From Limimaricola variabilis (lineage in GTDB: Bacteria; Pseudomonadota; Alphaproteobacteria; Rhodobacterales; Rhodobacteraceae), in the NCBI RefSeq assembly GCF_014195545.1, contig NZ_JACIBX010000007.1, positions 62,001-126,000 on the forward strand: DNA of 64,000 nucleotides. Reading direction: 5' to 3'. Below are positions 49,823 through 59,124 of this stretch, piece by piece. Position 1 is the stretch's first letter, and each line of letters starts with the position of its first letter. Both the position numbers and the translations under genes were made by a program. The notes below the pieces were generated by a model, which saw only the letters and a program-made list of their open reading frames with translations, was not told where the DNA came from and did no database searches.

Positions 49823-50188
49823 TCAGGCCACCGTTATGCTGCCGCGCATGCGGGGGTGGAGAGCGCAGTAATAGCTGTAGTCGCCGCGGGCGTTGAAGCT
49901 CATCCCGATCGTCTGCCCGGTCGCGAGGCGGCCGCTGTCGAAGGCGCCGCTATCGGCGGTAACGGTATGCGGCGCGGCGTCGCGGTTGGTGAAGACCACC
50001 GTGTCGCCCGGCGCGACGGTCAGCGTGGCGGGCTGGAAGGCGAAGCCCTGGATGTCGACCTGGTGCATCTGGCCCATGACCGGGGTCGGGGGCAGGGAGG
50101 GCTCGGCCGCGGAGCCGCCGGCGCGGGCGGAGGCTGCGAGCAGGGGTGCGGCGAGGATCTGGGCGAGAAGGGAACGACGGGACGGCAT
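49823..50188 (-). CDS. Plastocyanin/pseudoazurin-like cupredoxin, exported
   Basis: This 121-residue blue-copper protein has the type I copper ligands in AAPHTVTA (His) and YSYYCALHPRMRG (Cys, His, Met). The N-terminus MPSRRSLLAQILAAPLLAAS carries a twin arginine, so Tat export is possible. A family segment MGQMHQVDIQGFAFQPATLT leads the fold. It is probably a periplasmic electron carrier or copper-binding protein. The start at 50188 is preferred; upstream codons have no similarity. Confidence 0.88.
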   Translation of the reverse strand: MPSRRSLLAQILAAPLLAASARAGGSAAEPSLPPTPVMGQMHQVDIQGFAFQPATLTVAPGDTVVFTNRDAAPHTVTADSGAFDSGRLATGQTIGMSFNARGDYSYYCALHPRMRGSITVA

Positions 50189-50270
50189 GGCGAGCCTCCG
50201 ATATGTACAAAAAACCATGGGGCAGCATCGCACCGATGCCGCCCCACAGCCAAACCAATTTGCCGTTACG

Positions 50271-51770
50271 TCAGTCCATCGGCTTGAAGTTGAACTCGCC
50301 GCCATCCTTGATGCCCGAGGGCCAGCGCGCGGTGACGGTCTTGGTCCGGGTATAGAACTTGAAGCTGTCCGTGCCGTGCTGGTTCAGGTCGCCGAAGGCC
50401 GACTTCTTCCAGCCGCCGAAGCTGTGATAGGCCAGCGGCACCGGGATCGGAACGTTGATGCCGACCATGCCGACATTGACCCGGTTGGCGAAGTCGCGCG
50501 CGGCGTCGCCGTCGCGAGTGAAGATCGCCGTGCCGTTGCCCATCTCGTGATCCATGGCAAGCTTGAGCGCTTCCTCGTAGGAGCCCGCGCGCACGGTCGA
50601 CAGCACCGGTCCGAAGATCTCCTTGCGATAGATCTCCATGTCCGGCGTCACGCGGTCGAACAGATGCGCGCCCACGAAGAAGCCATTCTCGTAGCCCTGC
50701 AGGCGGAAATCGCGCCCGTCGACCACAAGCTCGGCACCGGCATCGACGCCCGACTGCACCAGCTTGAGGATGTTCTCCTTGGCGGCCGCGGTCACCACGG
50801 GGCCGAAATCGACGTCGTCGCCCGAGGTGTAGGGCCCGACCTTCAGGCTCTCGATGCGCGGCTTGAGCGCGGCGATCAGCCGGTCGGCGGTCTCGTCGCC
50901 CACCGGAACGGCGACCGAGATCGCCATGCAGCGCTCGCCCGCAGCGCCGTAGCCTGCGCCAACCAGCGCATCGGCGGCCTTGTCCATGTCCGCGTCGGGC
51001 ATGATGATCATGTGGTTCTTGGCGCCGCCGAAACACTGCACGCGCTTACCATGCGCGCAGCCCTTGCCGTAGATGTACTGGGCGATCGGGGTGGAGCCCA
51101 CGAAGCCGATCGAGGCAATGCCCTCGTGCTCGAGGATCGCGTCCACCGCTTCCTTGTCGCCGTTGACGACCTGCAGGATGCCCTTGGGCAGACCGGCTTC
51201 CTCCATCAGCTCCGCCAGCATCAGCGGCACCGAGGGGGCCCGCTCCGAGGGCTTGAGGATGAAGGCGTTGCCGCAGGCGATGGCCGGGGCGAACATCCAC
51301 ATCGGGATCATGGCCGGGAAGTTGAACGGGGTGATGCCCGCCGAGACGCCGAGCGGCTGGCGCATCGAATACATGTCGATGCCGGGGCCGGCGCCGTCGG
51401 TGTACTCACCCTTGAGCAGGTGCGGCGCGCCGATGCAGAACTCGACCACTTCGAGGCCGCGCTGCACGTCGCCCTTGGCGTCGGGGATGGTCTTGCCGTG
51501 CTCGCGCGACAGCGCCTCGGCCAGCTTGTCCATGTCGCGGTTCAGAAGCCGCACGTACTCCATCATCACCCGGGCCCGGCGCTGCGGGTTGGTGGCGGCC
51601 CAGCCCGGCTGCGCGGCCTGCGCGATTTCCACGGCACGGTCGATCTCGGCGGCGCTGGCCAGCGGCAGCTGCGCCTGCACTTCGCCGGTGGCAGGGTTGA
51701 AGACGTCCGCGAAGCGGCCCGAGCCGCCCTTGACGTGTTCGCCGCCGATGTAATGGGTCTGTTCCTGCAT
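50271..51770 (-). CDS. mmsA: Methylmalonate-semialdehyde dehydrogenase (CoA-acylating)
   Basis: The 499-residue enzyme oxidises methylmalonate and malonate semialdehydes to propionyl-CoA and acetyl-CoA in valine, pyrimidine and inositol breakdown. Visible features are the N-terminus THYIGGEHVKGGSGRFADVF, REHGKTIPDAKGDVQRG, ITPFNFPAMIPMWMFAPAI, GSTPIAQYIYGKG, the catalytic cysteine in AGERCMAIS, and DFANRVNVGMVGINVPIPVP. GGAGG precedes the ATG. It is divergent from a LysR regulator that probably controls it. Confidence 0.95.
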   Translation of the reverse strand: MQEQTHYIGGEHVKGGSGRFADVFNPATGEVQAQLPLASAAEIDRAVEIAQAAQPGWAATNPQRRARVMMEYVRLLNRDMDKLAEALSREHGKTIPDAKGDVQRGLEVVEFCIGAPHLLKGEYTDGAGPGIDMYSMRQPLGVSAGITPFNFPAMIPMWMFAPAIACGNAFILKPSERAPSVPLMLAELMEEAGLPKGILQVVNGDKEAVDAILEHEGIASIGFVGSTPIAQYIYGKGCAHGKRVQCFGGAKNHMIIMPDADMDKAADALVGAGYGAAGERCMAISVAVPVGDETADRLIAALKPRIESLKVGPYTSGDDVDFGPVVTAAAKENILKLVQSGVDAGAELVVDGRDFRLQGYENGFFVGAHLFDRVTPDMEIYRKEIFGPVLSTVRAGSYEEALKLAMDHEMGNGTAIFTRDGDAARDFANRVNVGMVGINVPIPVPLAYHSFGGWKKSAFGDLNQHGTDSFKFYTRTKTVTARWPSGIKDGGEFNFKPMD

Positions 51771-51849
51771 GTCCGGTCCTCCCGAAGAACGGTCTCTGGT
51801 TGGGAAACAAGATAGCCTTGCGGAAATGCCGGTGAAAGCGGCAGGATAT

Positions 51850-51862
51850 CAAAACGGTTTTG
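51850..51862. promoter_or_regulatory. Palindrome in the mmsA-lysR intergenic region, candidate LysR operator
   Basis: CAAAACGGTTTTG is a perfect 13-bp dyad around a central G in a 114-bp divergent region. A direct repeat TTTTGCA follows immediately (51858-51864 and 51867-51873). LysR regulators usually bind such dyads next to their own start; here it ends 22 bases before the TTG. Confidence 0.45.
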
Positions 51863-51884
51863 CATTTTTGCAAAGGGGGCCTGC

Positions 51885-52790
51885 TTGGAGAACTGGGACG
51901 ACATCCGCGTCTTCTTGGCGGTGGCGCGCGCCGAGAGCCTGTCGGGGGCGGCGCCGCAGCTCCGGATGGACCCGGCGACGGTCGGGCGCCGGATCGCCCG
52001 GCTGGAGGAGCGGCTGGGGGCGGCGCTGTTCGTCCGAAGCCCGCAGGGCTACGCGCTGACGACGCGCGGCGAGCGGTTGGCCGAGCATGCGGGGCGGGCC
52101 GAGGCGGCGCTGGCCCGTGCTGCCGAGGCCGGCGCGCCCGAGCGCGGCCTGTCGGGCCAGATCCGCATCGGCGCGCCGGATGGCTGCGCCAATTTCGTGC
52201 TGCCGCAGGTCTGCGCGGCGATCCAGGCCGAGAACCCGGATCTCGAGCTGCAGATCCTCGCCCTGCCACGCGTGGTCAACCTGTCGAAACGCGAGGCGGA
52301 CATGGCGGTCACGGTGAGCCCTCCGGAGGCCGGACGGCTGACGGTGCAGAAGATCACCGACTACCGTCTCAGCCTCGCCCAGCGCGCCGACGCTCCGCCA
52401 CCCGAGAGCCTCGCCGCGCTCGGGAAGCGGCCGCTGGTCGGCTACATCCCCGACATGATCTTCGACCGCGAGCTGGATTATCTGGGCGATCTCGGGGCGC
52501 AGGGCGTGTCGCTCGCCTCGAATTCGGTCTCGGTGCAGCTGCAGATGCTGCGCCATGCCGGCATCGGCATCGTGCACGACTTCGCGCTGCCCTTCGCGCC
52601 CGAGCTGCGCCGGGTCCTGACCGACGAGCTGTCGCTGACACGCGCGTTCTGGCTGGTGCGCCATGCCGTGGATCGCCGCTCCGCGCGGCTGTCGCGCTTT
52701 GCGCAGGCGCTGAGCGCGGGGGTTCGCGCCGAGGTGGCCCGGCTGGAGGCGGAATGCTTGACAGGAACGCGCGGCGGGCGCGACGGTTGA
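51885..52790 (+). CDS. LysR-family transcriptional regulator
   Basis: This 301-residue regulator has an N-terminal winged helix-turn-helix (WDDIRVFLAVARAESLSGAA, MDPATVGRRIARLEERLGAA, LFVRSPQGYALT) and a LysR substrate domain from about residue 93. The start is a TTG at 51885 with AAAGGGGG five bases upstream; no ATG is available at the right place. It is divergent from mmsA, and LysR proteins often regulate the neighbouring divergent gene, so control of valine or semialdehyde breakdown is inferred. The effector is unknown. Confidence 0.9.
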   Translation: MENWDDIRVFLAVARAESLSGAAPQLRMDPATVGRRIARLEERLGAALFVRSPQGYALTTRGERLAEHAGRAEAALARAAEAGAPERGLSGQIRIGAPDGCANFVLPQVCAAIQAENPDLELQILALPRVVNLSKREADMAVTVSPPEAGRLTVQKITDYRLSLAQRADAPPPESLAALGKRPLVGYIPDMIFDRELDYLGDLGAQGVSLASNSVSVQLQMLRHAGIGIVHDFALPFAPELRRVLTDELSLTRAFWLVRHAVDRRSARLSRFAQALSAGVRAEVARLEAECLTGTRGGRDG

Positions 52791-52834
52791 TACATGGCCC
52801 CCGGCCATCGGGGGCGCGATAAAGGGAGTGCGCC

Positions 52835-53269
52835 ATGCTCGTGCAACAGATCCTGAAATCCAAGGCCAGCGACGAGGTCGCCACCGTGACGCCCGACATC
52901 ACCGTGGCCGAGGCTGCGCGGCAATTGTCGGACAAGCGGATCGGTGCGCTGGTGGTGTCGCAGGACGGCAAGCGCGCGCAAGGCATCATCTCCGAGCGCG
53001 ACATCGTCCGCGAAATCGGCCGGCGCGGTCCGGATTGTCTCGACGAGAAGGTCGAGGCGTTGATGACCGCCAACCCGGTGACCTGCCACCGCGACGAGGT
53101 GGCCGACCTCGTGCTGCAGCGCATGACCGAGGGCCGGTTCCGGCACATCCCCGTGGTCGAGGGCGACGAGATGATCGGGCTGATCTCGATCGGCGACGTG
53201 GTCAAGGCCCGTCTCTCCGAGCTGTCGATGGAAAAAGATGCACTCGAGGGGATGATCATGGGGCATTGA
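52835..53269 (+). CDS. CBS domain-pair protein
   Basis: This 144-residue soluble protein consists of two CBS motifs. The first has TPDITVAEAARQLSDKRIGA and GIISERDIVREIGRRG; the second has CHRDEVADLVLQRMTEGRFR and GLISIGDVVKARLSE. CBS pairs bind adenine nucleotides such as AMP or ATP and sense energy state. No catalytic domain is attached, so it may act as a free regulator. The function is otherwise unknown. It lies before coaD on the same strand. Confidence 0.92.
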   Translation: MLVQQILKSKASDEVATVTPDITVAEAARQLSDKRIGALVVSQDGKRAQGIISERDIVREIGRRGPDCLDEKVEALMTANPVTCHRDEVADLVLQRMTEGRFRHIPVVEGDEMIGLISIGDVVKARLSELSMEKDALEGMIMGH

Positions 53270-53346
53270 GCCCGATGCGGCGCGGGGGCTTGCATCTCGC
53301 GCCGTCGTGATGTCGTCTGCGCGCGCAACTGCGGCGGGGAGGCGCC

Positions 53347-53841
53347 ATGCGCATCGGACTTTATCCCGGGACATTCGACCCGGTCACGCTGGGCCATACC
53401 GACATCATCCGCCGGGCCTGCACGCTGGTCGACCGGCTGGTGATCGGGGTGGCGATCAACCGCGACAAGGGGCCCTTGTTCTCGCTCGACGAGCGGGTGG
53501 CGATGATCGAGGCTGAAACCGCGCCGATCGCCGCGGCCTGCGGCTCGGAAATCGTGGTGCACCCGTTCGAGAACCTGCTGATCGACGCGGCCAACGATGT
53601 CGGCGCGCAGATGATCATCCGCGGCCTGCGGGCGGTCGCCGATTTCGAGTATGAGTACCAGATGGTCGGCATGAACCGCATGCTCGACAAGTCGGTGGAG
53701 ACGGTATTCCTGATGGCTGAAGCGCGGCACCAGGCGATCGCGTCGAAGCTGGTCAAGGAGATCGCCCGCCTCGGCGGTGACGTCTCCTCCTTCGTGCCTT
53801 CGGGCGTCGAGGAGGCGCTGAAGCTGCGGCTCGGTCTCTAG
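53347..53841 (+). CDS. coaD: Phosphopantetheine adenylyltransferase
   Basis: The 164-residue enzyme makes dephospho-CoA from 4'-phosphopantetheine and ATP, the penultimate step of CoA synthesis. The nucleotidyltransferase motif is PGTFDPVTLGHTDII near residues 8-22. Other conserved segments are IRGLRAVADFEYEYQM and a C-terminal ASKLVKEIARLGGDVSSFVP in place of the usual ISSS-VKE. The length is standard. GGGGAGG precedes the ATG. Confidence 0.96.
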   Translation: MRIGLYPGTFDPVTLGHTDIIRRACTLVDRLVIGVAINRDKGPLFSLDERVAMIEAETAPIAAACGSEIVVHPFENLLIDAANDVGAQMIIRGLRAVADFEYEYQMVGMNRMLDKSVETVFLMAEARHQAIASKLVKEIARLGGDVSSFVPSGVEEALKLRLGL

Positions 53842-53901
53842 CACAGGCGGGACCCGTCGGGGGTTTCGGGCGTTGGGGCGCACACGACCGAGGAGCGCCC
53901 G

Positions 53902-55205
53902 ATGACCCGCCAGACCCTTTCAATCTCCCTCTCCGTCCTGGCCTTCGCCGCGAGCGGCGCCTTGGCGCAGGACAGCCAGGAGAGCGGCGCCGATATTGCC
54001 GCCGAAACCCGCGAGGCGCTCGAGGAGACCCGAGGCGGAGACGCGCCGCAGCAACAGGAGGCCGCTGCCCCGCAGGATGGGCAGGCGAGCACGCCGGACG
54101 GCGCTGCGGGGCAGGGCGCGCAGGCAGGCACGACAGGCACGCCCGCCGGCTCCGCCGCCCAGCCCGAGACGCTGCGCATGCTGGAGCAGAGCGGCGCGCA
54201 GCCCGTCGAGGCCCAGCAGGGTGCCTCTTCCACGCCCACCTCGACATCCGAGGACACCACCGACAGTTCGGGCCAGAGCGCGGCCGATGCCGGCCCGCCG
54301 CGCGACGCGCCGCCCACGCCCGAGGCGATCGAGGCCGTCACCTATGAGGGCGGACCGCTGCCCGACGGGCAGTCCGCGCTCACCGTGAAGACTCAGATCC
54401 TGCTCGACCGCGCGGCGATCTCGCCGGGCATCATCGACGGCTGGAAGGGCGGCATGAGCGAGAGCGCCATCGCCGCCTTCGAAACCCGCGAGGGCTTCGA
54501 GGTGGACGGGCAGCTCGACAGCCAGGTCTGGGAGGCGCTGAACGCGCAGGAACAGGCGCCGATGATGCAGAGCTACACCATCACCGAGGAGGACGCCTCG
54601 GGGCTCAGCGAGCCACTGCCGGACGACTATGCCAAGCTCGCCGAGCTCGACCGGCTGGGCTACACCAGCGTCGCCGAGAAGCTGGCCGAGCGGTTTCACA
54701 TGGATCAGGGCTTCCTCGAGAGCCTCAACGCGAACGCATCGTTGCAGCCAGGCGAGACGATCACCGTCGTCGATCCCGGTCCGAGGCTCGAGACCAAGGT
54801 GGCCCGGATCGAGGTCCGCAAGCAGACCAGCCGGCTCGCCGGTTTCGACGAGAACGGGAAGATGATCCTCAACTATCCGGTCACCATCGGCTCGGCCCAG
54901 ACACCGTCGCCCTCGGGGACCGTCGAAGTGGTCGCGGTGGCGATGGACCCGACCTACACCTACAATCCGGACCTCAACTTCCAGCAAGGCGACAATGACG
55001 AGGTGCTGACGCTGCCGCCCGGTCCCAACGGCCCGGTCGGTTCTGTCTGGATCGATCTCAGCAAGCCGACCTACGGGCTGCACGGCACGTCCGACCCGGA
55101 TTCGCTGTTCAATGCGGCAAGCCATGGCTGCGTGCGCATGACCAACTGGGATGCCGAGGAGCTGGCGCATCTGGTTTCCGACGGCGTCACGGTCGAGTTC
55201 GTCGA

Positions 55206-55209
<4 letters not shown>
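53902..55209 (+). CDS. L,D-transpeptidase (YkuD family) with low-complexity linker
   Basis: This 435-residue exported enzyme forms L,D cross-links in peptidoglycan or attaches lipoproteins. A signal peptide (SISLSVLAFAASGALAQ) is followed by a disordered Gln/Ala/Pro-rich linker to about residue 145. A PG_binding-like region (LLDRAAISPGIIDGWKGGMS) and a LysM-like segment come next, then the YkuD domain. The catalytic site is complete: YGLHGTSDPD and SHGCVRM with C410. Its TGA overlaps the ATG of the extensin-like gene, so the two are coupled. Confidence 0.92.
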
Positions 55210-56171
<962 letters not shown>

Positions 56172-56190
56172 CCCGATGCCTCTGAATGAA

Positions 56191-56233
56191 AAAGGCCGCC
56201 CCGAGGGCCAGCCCTTTGCATTTCGTGGTGCAG
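56191..56233 (-). repeat. Inverted repeat, left copy, flanking an acetyltransferase cassette
   Basis: The reverse complement of these 43 bases matches 57022-57064 at 37 of 43 positions. It begins AAAGGCCGCC and ends GTGGTGCAG. It also lies just after the extensin-like gene, where a terminator would be expected. Confidence 0.65.
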
Positions 56234-56319
56234 GTGAACCATACCAAGGTTCGGAGCGCAGTGTCTGCTCCGAACCCATCGCAGCCGCTGCTGCTTTTCA
56301 GCTCAGTAACGACGTCGGT

Positions 56320-56850
56320 TCAAGAGACAGCGCTCATCACGCGTCCTATACGCAGGATACAAAAGTGTGCGTCCCGAGACTTGCCGCCGATCCGAACTCC
56401 GTCCGGATGGACCGATATAGGTTCGAAGCCATGTCGCTTGTAGAACGCCAATGCTCGAGTGTTCTCGACGTCGACGAACAGTTCGAGTTGTTCGATGCCG
56501 CGCGTACGCGCCTCGCTCACCACTCCATCCATCAAAACCCGAGCTGCTCCGCACCCCTGATGGGCCGAAGTGACATAGAAGGGCCCGATTTCAGCGCGGT
56601 GGCATGTCTGCTGAAGTGTCTCCCTTCGCAGGCCGCAATATCCGACGAGGGACGATGCGTCGAATACGCCCCTGGTGGTACCGTTTTCGAGGATGGACCG
56701 AGCTTTCTCAGCAGTCATGGTCTCAGCCTCATCGGCGGTGACGAGGAAGCCGAGCGGGAAGTCACGTACCCCCTCCTTGCGTAGGGCATCCCATGACGCG
56801 CCATCCTCGGCTGTCAAAACTCTGTACGTGTAGGGTCGCTCAATCATCAT
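56320..56850 (-). CDS. GNAT-family N-acetyltransferase (possible acquired cassette gene)
   Basis: This 176-residue acetyltransferase carries GPFYVTSAHQGCGAARVLMD in the acetyl-CoA loop and ELFVDVENTRALAFYKRHGF at the C-terminus. The start is placed at the first of two adjacent ATGs (56850), after GGAAAGAGGG; a TTG further upstream is less likely. The GC content is visibly lower (about 55% over sampled bases) than in neighbouring genes. It lies between two inverted 43-bp repeats, which suggests transfer. The substrate is unknown. Confidence 0.82.
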   Translation of the reverse strand: MMIERPYTYRVLTAEDGASWDALRKEGVRDFPLGFLVTADEAETMTAEKARSILENGTTRGVFDASSLVGYCGLRRETLQQTCHRAEIGPFYVTSAHQGCGAARVLMDGVVSEARTRGIEQLELFVDVENTRALAFYKRHGFEPISVHPDGVRIGGKSRDAHFCILRIGRVMSAVS

Positions 56851-57021
56851 CCCTCTTTCCCCGTAGTTGTCCAATCACGCAGGGTTGCTGATTGATCGGT
56901 ACATATCTTCAAATGGCAGCTTCGTCTGCTGAGCGGACATCAAGCATATACGACTCCTGAAGATTTCTTCGGAAGCCTTTGCTCGCCGTGCCTTTGAGCT
57001 CACAAGGGGCTTCATCGAAGG

Positions 57022-57064
57022 CTGCACCACGAAGTGCAAAAGGCCGCCCCGAGGGGCGGCCTTT
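57022..57064 (+). repeat. Inverted repeat, right copy, including the gap terminator
   Basis: It matches the reverse complement of 56191-56233 (37 of 43 positions). Its inner part (57038-57064) is a perfect AAAGGCCGCCCC/GGGGCGGCCTTT hairpin, which is probably also the terminator of gap. Confidence 0.65.
57038..57064. terminator. Terminator of gap
   Basis: A 12-bp stem AAAGGCCGCCCC/GGGGCGGCCTTT with a short loop ends in TTTT when read on the minus strand, 23 bases after the gap stop. Confidence 0.75.
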
Positions 57065-57087
57065 CGCGTTCCGGAGAAGGTAGACGA

Positions 57088-58089
57088 TCAGCCCAGCTTG
57101 CCCATCGCCACGGCGGTGTCGGCCATGCGGTTGGAGAAGCCCCACTCGTTGTCGTACCAGGTCAGGATGCGGCACATGGTGCCGTCCATGACCTTGGTCT
57201 GGTCGGTATGGAACACCGAGGAGTGCGGGTCGTGGTTGAAGTCCGAGCTGACCAGCTGCTCGTCGGTGAAGCCGAGGATGCCCTTGAGCGGGCCGTTGGC
57301 GGCGTCGCGGATCAGCTGGTTGATCTCCTCGACGCTGGTCTCGCGCGCGGCGTTGAAGGTCAGGTCGACGACCGAGACGTTCGGCGTCGGCACGCGGATC
57401 GCGACGCCGTCGAGCTTGCCGTTGAGCTCGGGCAGCACCAGGCCCACGGCCTTCGCGGCACCGGTCGAGGTCGGGATCATCGACAGCGCCGCGGCGCGGG
57501 CGCGGTAGAGATCCTTGTGCATCGTGTCCAGCGTCGGCTGGTCGCCGGTGTAGCTGTGGATCGTCGTCATGAAGCCCTTTTCGATGCCGATGGCATCGTT
57601 GAGCACCTTGGCGACGGGCGACAGGCAGTTGGTGGTGCAGGAGGCGTTCGACACGACCTTGTCTTCGGCAGTCAGCGTCTCGTGGTTGACGCCGTAGACG
57701 ATGGTCTTCTCGGCGCCCGAGCAGGGGGCGGAGACGAGCACGCGCTTGGAGCCGTTCTCGAGATGCATCGCGGCCTTCTCGTGGCTCACGAAGATGCCGG
57801 TGCACTCGAGCGCGACGTCGACGTCGGACCAGGGCAGTTCCTTGGGATCGCGGATCGCGGTGACGCGGATCGGGCCGCGGCCGACATCGATCGTGTCCTC
57901 GGTGGTCTTCACCTCGTGCGGGAAACGGCCATGCACGCTGTCGTAGCGCAGCAGGTGGGCATTGGTCTCGACCGGGCCGAGATCGTTGATCGCGACGACC
58001 TCGATGTCGGTGCGGCCGGATTCGATGATGCCGCGCAGGACGTTGCGCCCGATGCGGCCGAAGCCGTTGATTGCTACCTTGACAGCCAT
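57088..58089 (-). CDS. gap: Glyceraldehyde-3-phosphate dehydrogenase, type I
   Basis: This 333-residue NAD-dependent enzyme oxidises glyceraldehyde 3-phosphate in glycolysis. Visible features are the NAD fold VKVAINGFGRIGRNVLRGII, VVAINDLG, the catalytic cysteine in SNASCTTNCLSPVAKVL, the catalytic histidine in TIHSYTGDQP, and WYDNEWGFSNRMADT. The ATG at 58089 has CGAGGAGA upstream and gives the usual length; the 39 codons of open frame before it are not coding. tpiA and tkt lie elsewhere in the window. Confidence 0.97.
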   Translation of the reverse strand: MAVKVAINGFGRIGRNVLRGIIESGRTDIEVVAINDLGPVETNAHLLRYDSVHGRFPHEVKTTEDTIDVGRGPIRVTAIRDPKELPWSDVDVALECTGIFVSHEKAAMHLENGSKRVLVSAPCSGAEKTIVYGVNHETLTAEDKVVSNASCTTNCLSPVAKVLNDAIGIEKGFMTTIHSYTGDQPTLDTMHKDLYRARAAALSMIPTSTGAAKAVGLVLPELNGKLDGVAIRVPTPNVSVVDLTFNAARETSVEEINQLIRDAANGPLKGILGFTDEQLVSSDFNHDPHSSVFHTDQTKVMDGTMCRILTWYDNEWGFSNRMADTAVAMGKLG

Positions 58090-58212
58090 GGGGGTCTCCT
58101 CGGGAATTGCCGGGCTTGGGTTCGGCGCCAAGATCGGCATTTGTGCGCCCGCGTCAACCGGAGATCGCCGGCTTCGGGGGCCGTTGGCGCCACCGGTGGC
58201 GCTCACGGTCGC

Positions 58213-58356
58213 TCAGCGCCAGAAGGCCAGCCAGCGGATCGCCTCGAGGCCGGCCCGCCCCGCCGCCAGAGCGCCATGGCCTTCGAACCAGTAGTGGTCC
58301 GCGGCGAAGGCGGCTAGGATGGAGGCGAACAGAATGACCGCGAGGGGGGTGCTCAT
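58213..58356 (-). CDS. Small membrane protein (47 residues), uncharacterised
   Basis: The frame reads MSTPLAVILFASILAAFAAD, then HYWFEGHGALAAGRAGLEAI, then RWLAFWR before TGA. One membrane helix (about residues 5-20) is followed by a short amphipathic tail ending in the aromatic RWLAFWR. I recall similar tiny proteins with an AFWR end in Rhodobacterales, but cannot verify this. It lies 123 bases upstream of gap on the same strand. Its ATG shares a CATG with the divergent DoxX start and only a weak ribosome site (TAGG) precedes it, so the start is uncertain. Confidence 0.55.
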   Translation of the reverse strand: MSTPLAVILFASILAAFAADHYWFEGHGALAAGRAGLEAIRWLAFWR

Positions 58357-58783
58357 GCTGGCGAGCCTAGACCGCGAGATGCACCGCGCGCAGCGTCGCT
58401 CCGAAGCCCGACTGCGCCTCGACGACTGGCTGTTGCTGATCGGCCGCTTGCTTATGGCGGCGCTGTTCCTTGGTGGCGCCGCACAAAAGGCCTTCGACCC
58501 GGACGCGGTCGCCGGGCTGCTGATGGGCTGGCACCTGCCGGGCCTGCTGGTCTGGCCGGCCCTTGCCTACAACGCCGCCGCCGGTGCGGCGCTGGCCTTC
58601 GGCGTGGGCGTGCGCCCGGTCGCGCTGTCCCTCGCGCTCTACAGCGCGGTGACCTCGATCTTCCACTTTCTCCCCGACGAGCCCTGGCAGATGACGATCT
58701 TCGTCAAGAACTGGGCGATCGCCGGCGGCTGCCTCGCGATGGCCGTCGCGGGAGCCGGTCGGATCTCTGTCCGGCTCGACTGA
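58355..58783 (+). CDS. DoxX family membrane protein
   Basis: This 142-residue protein has four likely membrane helices, with DWLLLIGRLLMAALFLGGAA in the first and WQMTIFVKNWAIAGGCLAMA in the last. The LFLGGAAQKAFDP segment is typical of DoxX proteins, whose roles include redox homeostasis. The start at 58355 (MLASLDREMHRAQRR) is chosen because GAGGGGGG lies six bases upstream; an ATG 12 codons earlier is possible and would run further into the divergent small gene. Confidence 0.85.
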   Translation: MLASLDREMHRAQRRSEARLRLDDWLLLIGRLLMAALFLGGAAQKAFDPDAVAGLLMGWHLPGLLVWPALAYNAAAGAALAFGVGVRPVALSLALYSAVTSIFHFLPDEPWQMTIFVKNWAIAGGCLAMAVAGAGRISVRLD

Positions 58784-59070
58784 TGGATCGCGCCACGCGA
58801 CTCGCACGGCCGCCATTCGGGGCCGGTTGTCCCGGTGGGGCTTCTCCTGAATCCGCTCGAGCGGCTGTCCGGCGCGCCATTTCCATGCGAATGGGCGGAA
58901 ATCTGCTGGCAACGGAGCAGGACTGACGGGGCAGGTGCATCGCCTGCGGTCCGAAGGATCAGCGGAGCGAGAGTTCGACGGGTCACCGAAGCCCGGCATG
59001 AGCCAAGCCCACCTCACCGAGCGACCGGGCCGAGCGGCCCAAGCCGCTTAAATGCTTCATTGCCGATGCG
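58784..59070. other. Interval between doxX and tkt without a recognisable gene
   Basis: About 290 bases after the DoxX stop. Short frames on both strands lack ribosome sites and have arginine- and proline-rich composition typical of noncoding high-GC DNA. I see nothing in it apart from the tkt terminator at its right end. Confidence 0.5.
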
Positions 59071-59099
59071 AAAAGGGGCGGCCCATATGGGCCGCCCCT
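59071..59099 (-). terminator. tkt terminator
   Basis: A perfect palindrome AGGGGCGGCCCA/TGGGCCGCCCCT is followed by TTTT on the minus strand, 26 bases after the tkt stop. Confidence 0.8.
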
Positions 59100-59124
59100 C
59101 GCGCTGTCGTCCCCCGGCGAGGGT

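Noticed and set aside
56875-57021. Minus-strand stretch reading LKGTASKGFRRNLQESYMLD, considered as a gene or transposase fragment.
   Set aside because: No start codon with a ribosome site, no recognisable family, and it runs on from the terminator repeat. Kept only as part of the inverted-repeat cassette.
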